Source: Chloroflexota bacterium
GTDB lineage: Bacteria; Chloroflexota; Anaerolineae; CG2-30-64-16
Assembly (NCBI GenBank): GCA_029555885.1
Contig: JAKPQT010000214.1
Coordinates: forward strand, 1-14,715
DNA length: 14,715 nucleotides
Direction of reading: 5' to 3'
Part shown: positions 12,734 to 14,715 of the stretch, one piece after another
How positions within the stretch are numbered: position 1 is the stretch's first letter
Layout of the letters: each line of letters begins with the position of its first letter
Notes under the pieces: model-generated
The model's database searches: none
What the model was told of the DNA's origin: nothing
Seen by the model: only the letters and a program-made list of their open reading frames with translations
Position numbers and translations under genes: made by a program

Positions 12734-13315
12734 TCACGCCTTCTTCGCCCCTGGAACGGGCGTCTTGAGATAGCGCCGGAGCAATACGACCCCAACGCCT
12801 ATCAGCCCGCCGATCACCAGGCTCCAGAAGACGCCGGACGCAAACGCGAAGCCGTTGACCCAGGAGAAGCTGCGCTGCCAGCGCCAGATGGAACCGTCTG
12901 CCAGGATGATGATCCGGGCATAGATGCGGGCTTCCTGGCACCGGGCGAAGTCGAGCGCGTGAACCACTTCGCCGGGCGGCGCAGGCAGCGTGGGCAGGTC
13001 CGGCGCGCATGTCTGCCAGCGAGGGGGGATTGCGGTCGCAGGCAGCCGCGCCTCATCGACCGGCGCGCACGTATCGCGCCAGGTCGTGCCGCTGCAGAAG
13101 TAGTAGGTCCCCTGGTCGGTCCGTACGTAGGGCTGGAGCAGCCGCGACACCGCAACGGTCTCCACGGCTTTCGCGTCCGTCGGGGAGACGATGCGCACCC
13201 AACGGTTGTCGCGCTCCAGGTAGGCCCGCAGGCCCAGCGCGCTCAGCACTGCCACGACCAGCGTAATCGCCGCGATCAGGATGAACTCTTCTCTGCTGAA
13301 TCGTGTGCGTTTCAT
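12734..13315 (-). CDS. Two-pass membrane protein of unknown function with a cysteine-bearing outer domain
   Basis: I do not recognise this 193-residue protein. It has a basic N-terminus (MKRTRFSREEF), a first membrane segment at about 11-33 (FILIAAITLVVAVLSALGL), a middle domain of about 115 residues, a second membrane segment at about 153-179 and a basic tail (RRYLKTPVPGAKKA). The positive-inside rule puts both ends in the cytoplasm and the middle domain outside. The outer domain holds four cysteines (74, 83, 103, 126), enough for two disulfides, and many Trp/Tyr/Pro residues (TYYFCSGTTWRDTC). ATG 13315 is chosen because GAGAGG lies 8 bp upstream; an in-frame ATG at 13369 lies at the predicted transcription start. 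An extended -10 promoter (TGCTATAAT) precedes it. Confidence 0.75.
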   Translation of the reverse strand: MKRTRFSREEFILIAAITLVVAVLSALGLRAYLERDNRWVRIVSPTDAKAVETVAVSRLLQPYVRTDQGTYYFCSGTTWRDTCAPVDEARLPATAIPPRWQTCAPDLPTLPAPPGEVVHALDFARCQEARIYARIIILADGSIWRWQRSFSWVNGFAFASGVFWSLVIGGLIGVGVVLLRRYLKTPVPGAKKA

Positions 13316-13373
13316 CGGCTGACCTCTCGGTGAGCGCAGAATCGGGGCTGCTCGCACATCGGCAGGCACTGAG

Positions 13374-13382
13374 ATTATAGCA
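13374..13382 (-). promoter_or_regulatory. Extended -10 promoter of the two-pass membrane protein gene
   Basis: On the minus strand TGC directly precedes a perfect TATAAT (13379-13374). Transcription would start near 13367, about 52 nt before the ATG at 13315. There is no convincing -35 box, as expected for an extended -10 promoter. Confidence 0.55.
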
Positions 13383-13417
13383 CGATTCGTGGCGTGCGGA
13401 TCACTCCGCGAAGAGGG

Positions 13418-13747
13418 CTATTCTGCCATGATACCATGTTTGACCAGCCATGCCCGGAGCTGCTGGCGGTTGGCTTCGGTCAACATGCTCCCCCGATCGA
13501 TGCCCCGCGGGCTGGCACCCGGCGCCAGCGGCGCAGGTGGCTCGAACGGTTCGAAGCGTTCCTCCTCGGTGATTACTACCGTCGGTACGCTCTCGAAGCC
13601 GACCCATGACTTGACCCGCGCCGCAGCCTCACGGTCTTCCTTGATATTGATGAAGGTGGCCGGCACGTTCCATTCCTTCAGCGCGCGCTGCGTATCCGAG
13701 CTGCTGGAGCACCACGGCGACATGTAGACGACGACACGCTTGGACAT
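13418..13747 (-). CDS. Glutaredoxin-like protein with a single active-site cysteine (CSSS)
   Basis: The 109-residue cytoplasmic protein has a thioredoxin/glutaredoxin fold: first strand RVVVYMSPWC with the active-site motif C13-S-S-S, helix SDTQRALKEW, strand ATFINIKED, and the cis-proline loop SVPTVVIT (Pro55). Ordinary glutaredoxins carry CPYC and monothiol ones CGFS; CSSS leaves one reactive thiol. The end differs from standard glutaredoxins: the expected strand is followed by a Pro/Glu-rich stretch (EPFEPPAPLAPGASP, about 66-80) and a terminal helix (SMLTEANRQQLRAWL). It may act as a disulfide or bacillithiol/mycothiol-type reductase, or in iron-sulfur handling; none is proven. ATG 13747 has AGGAGGAG upstream. 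The longer frame start at 13846 lies inside the opposite promoter and is unlikely. Confidence 0.82.
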   Translation of the reverse strand: MSKRVVVYMSPWCSSSSDTQRALKEWNVPATFINIKEDREAAARVKSWVGFESVPTVVITEEERFEPFEPPAPLAPGASPRGIDRGSMLTEANRQQLRAWLVKHGIMAE

Positions 13748-13794
13748 GATTCTCTCTCCTCCTGGATGGCAATGAATCTCCGTCGGAAATCGCT

Positions 13795-13841
13795 TTGGAT
13801 TCTTGGGGGCCTTGTGTATAATGCAGCATGAATATGATGCA
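13795..13841 (+). promoter_or_regulatory. Promoter of the LysM protein gene with a near-palindrome at the start site
   Basis: TTGGAT (13795-13800) and a perfect TATAAT (13817-13822) are separated by 16 bp. The expected start of transcription (about 13829) falls inside TGCAGCAT-GAAT-ATGATGCA (13822-13841), an inverted repeat with one mismatch in 8-bp arms. A repressor bound there could block initiation. The complementary strand has TTATAC/TATACA boxes over the same bases, possibly the glutaredoxin-like gene's promoter. Confidence 0.5.
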
Positions 13842-13890
13842 GACAATAAGTGACAGGTTACACAGGTTCAGACTCGAAAGGAGCGACAGA

Positions 13891-14715
13891 ATGAGCTTTC
13901 GCGCAGCGCGAATCTTCCGGCTTGCCTCGACGCTGTTCCTGGCAGCCCTGCTCGTAGCGGCAGTTGTGCCGCCGGCGAGCGCCCAAGGGACCACCCCGCC
14001 AGTACCTTGCAGCTACAATTATACTGTACGTCCGGGCGATACGTGGAATACCGTTTCCGCGGCTACGGGCGTCGCGGTCAGGCTGCTGCGGCAGGCCAAT
14101 CCCAGTCTGATTCGCTCGAACGGCTGGCTGTACCTCGGCGACACGGTGTGCGTGCCGGCTGAGGCGGCCGCCGGCGAAGGCCGCTGGTATACGGTCGTCG
14201 CCGGTGATACCTGGAACACGGTGTCCCGCGCCACCGGCGTCTCCGTGCGCACGCTGTGGAACGCCAACCCGGGCCTGGTGAACCCCCAACTCTGGCTGTA
14301 TATCGGCCAGCGGGTGTGGATCCCGGCCCTGCCGGCCAGCGGGCAAGCCCCTGCTGCCGCCGCGCCTGAACCCACCGCTGCACCCGTTGAGCCGACCGTC
14401 GCGCCTACCGCGGCGCCGACGACCACCGCGCCGGTTGAGGCCACGCCGACCGCGACCGCAACGCTTGAGCCGACTGCGACGGCCACGCCTGAACCAACCG
14501 CAACGGCCACCCTTGAGCCTACGGCTACAGCCACGGCAGAACCGACCGCCGCCGCACCGGAAGCGACCGCCACTGAGACGCCTGCGGCTGCGGAGCCAAC
14601 GGCTGAGGCGCCGGCTGAGGCAGGCGCGTGCCCGGCGGATGTGGACGCCTACCCTGATGCTGTCCTGGCCTACCTGAACACGGCCGGCAACACAGTGGAA
14701 GGCCTGCAGACCTGG
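13891..14715 (+). CDS. Secreted protein with two LysM domains and a Pro/Thr/Ala/Glu linker, 3' end cut off by the window
   Basis: The frame is open from ATG 13891 to the edge (275 codons). A signal peptide covers about 1-32 (FRLASTLFLAALLVAAVVPPASA). Two LysM peptidoglycan/chitin-binding modules follow at about 43-88 (YTVRPGDTWNTVSAATGVAVRLLRQANP) and 99-146 (YTVVAGDTWNTVSRATGVSVRTLWNANP). Residues about 150-245 form a flexible linker with a decaying 8-residue repeat (LEPTATAT, PEPTATAT, LEPTATAT, AEPTAAAP; 24-bp units at 14464-14559). After it a new domain starts (ACPADVDAYPDAVLAYL...), too short to name. LysM plus linker usually tethers a catalytic or binding domain to the cell wall. AAAGGAG precedes the ATG by 7 bp. 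The gene is divergent from the glutaredoxin-like gene. Confidence 0.88.
   Translation, partial: MSFRAARIFRLASTLFLAALLVAAVVPPASAQGTTPPVPCSYNYTVRPGDTWNTVSAATGVAVRLLRQANPSLIRSNGWLYLGDTVCVPAEAAAGEGRWYTVVAGDTWNTVSRATGVSVRTLWNANPGLVNPQLWLYIGQRVWIPALPASGQAPAAAAPEPTAAPVEPTVAPTAAPTTTAPVEATPTATATLEPTATATPEPTATATLEPTATATAEPTAAAPEATATETPAAAEPTAEAPAEAGACPADVDAYPDAVLAYLNTAGNTVEGLQTW

Noticed and set aside
13396..13409. GCGGA/TCCGC hairpin after the glutaredoxin-like gene as a terminator
   Set aside because: The stem is just 5 bp and there is no U-run. It is too weak to call.
1..14715. A defence island, prophage, biosynthetic cluster or other linked multi-gene system
   Set aside because: No integrase, transposase, restriction, toxin or modular enzyme genes are present. 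Most genes have separate promoters and unrelated housekeeping-type functions.

Overview
This window looks like a stretch of a free-living, GC-rich bacterial chromosome. My best guess is a member of the Chloroflexota (Anaerolineae or Caldilineae type), with moderate confidence. The hints are a short-Q-loop cytochrome bd subunit, secreted proteins with Pro/Thr/Ala/Glu linkers built from EPTATAT units, -10 boxes of the type TATAAT/TATACT/TACAAT, many unrelated single-function genes with their own promoters, and repeat-derived hairpins between convergent genes. Nothing points to a phage, plasmid or integrated island, and I see no IS element, CRISPR array or rRNA. Every complete gene has a clear frame and most have a strong AGGAGG-type ribosome binding site. 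I corrected several starts inward from the longest open frame on that basis.

Layout, left to right. (1) 1-1187, minus: cytochrome bd oxidase subunit I (cydA), cut by the left edge. Its start region carries a 22-bp palindrome that overlaps a candidate promoter. (2) 1392-2822, plus: secreted trypsin-fold serine protease. (3) 3067-4083, plus: zinc-dependent medium-chain alcohol dehydrogenase. (4) 4167-5123, plus: beta-propeller protein with a near-consensus promoter. (5) A 93-bp inverted-repeat element that supplies the stop codon of the next gene. (6) 5222-6466, minus: two-gene operon of a SanA/YdcF-like DUF218 membrane protein and an HD-domain hydrolase. (7) A 52-bp perfect inverted repeat in the divergent region. 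(8) 6743-9375, plus: DUF1801 protein, GNAT acetyltransferase, overlapping ASCH-domain protein, and a CE15-like alpha/beta hydrolase. (9) A second repeat-derived hairpin, then 9530-10573, minus: a divergent transaldolase-family enzyme. (10) A divergent promoter region with a near-perfect Rex operator, then 10840-12513, plus: secreted 5'-nucleotidase. (11) A shared bidirectional terminator and tRNA-Arg(CCU), minus. (12) 12734-13315, minus: two-pass membrane protein of unknown function. (13) 13418-13747, minus: glutaredoxin-like monothiol protein. (14) 13891 to the right edge, plus: secreted LysM protein, cut by the edge.

How the genes work together: there is no single pathway here. The regulatory theme is respiration and redox. 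A quinol oxidase has an operator-like palindrome at its promoter, and a Rex-type (NADH/NAD+ sensing) site sits between a sugar-phosphate enzyme and a secreted nucleotidase. Several products act outside the membrane (protease, nucleotidase, LysM protein), which fits an organism scavenging peptides and nucleotides. I did not find a convincing undescribed multi-gene system. The most interesting signals are the two operators, the intergenic inverted-repeat elements that act at gene ends, and the altered active site of the transaldolase homologue.
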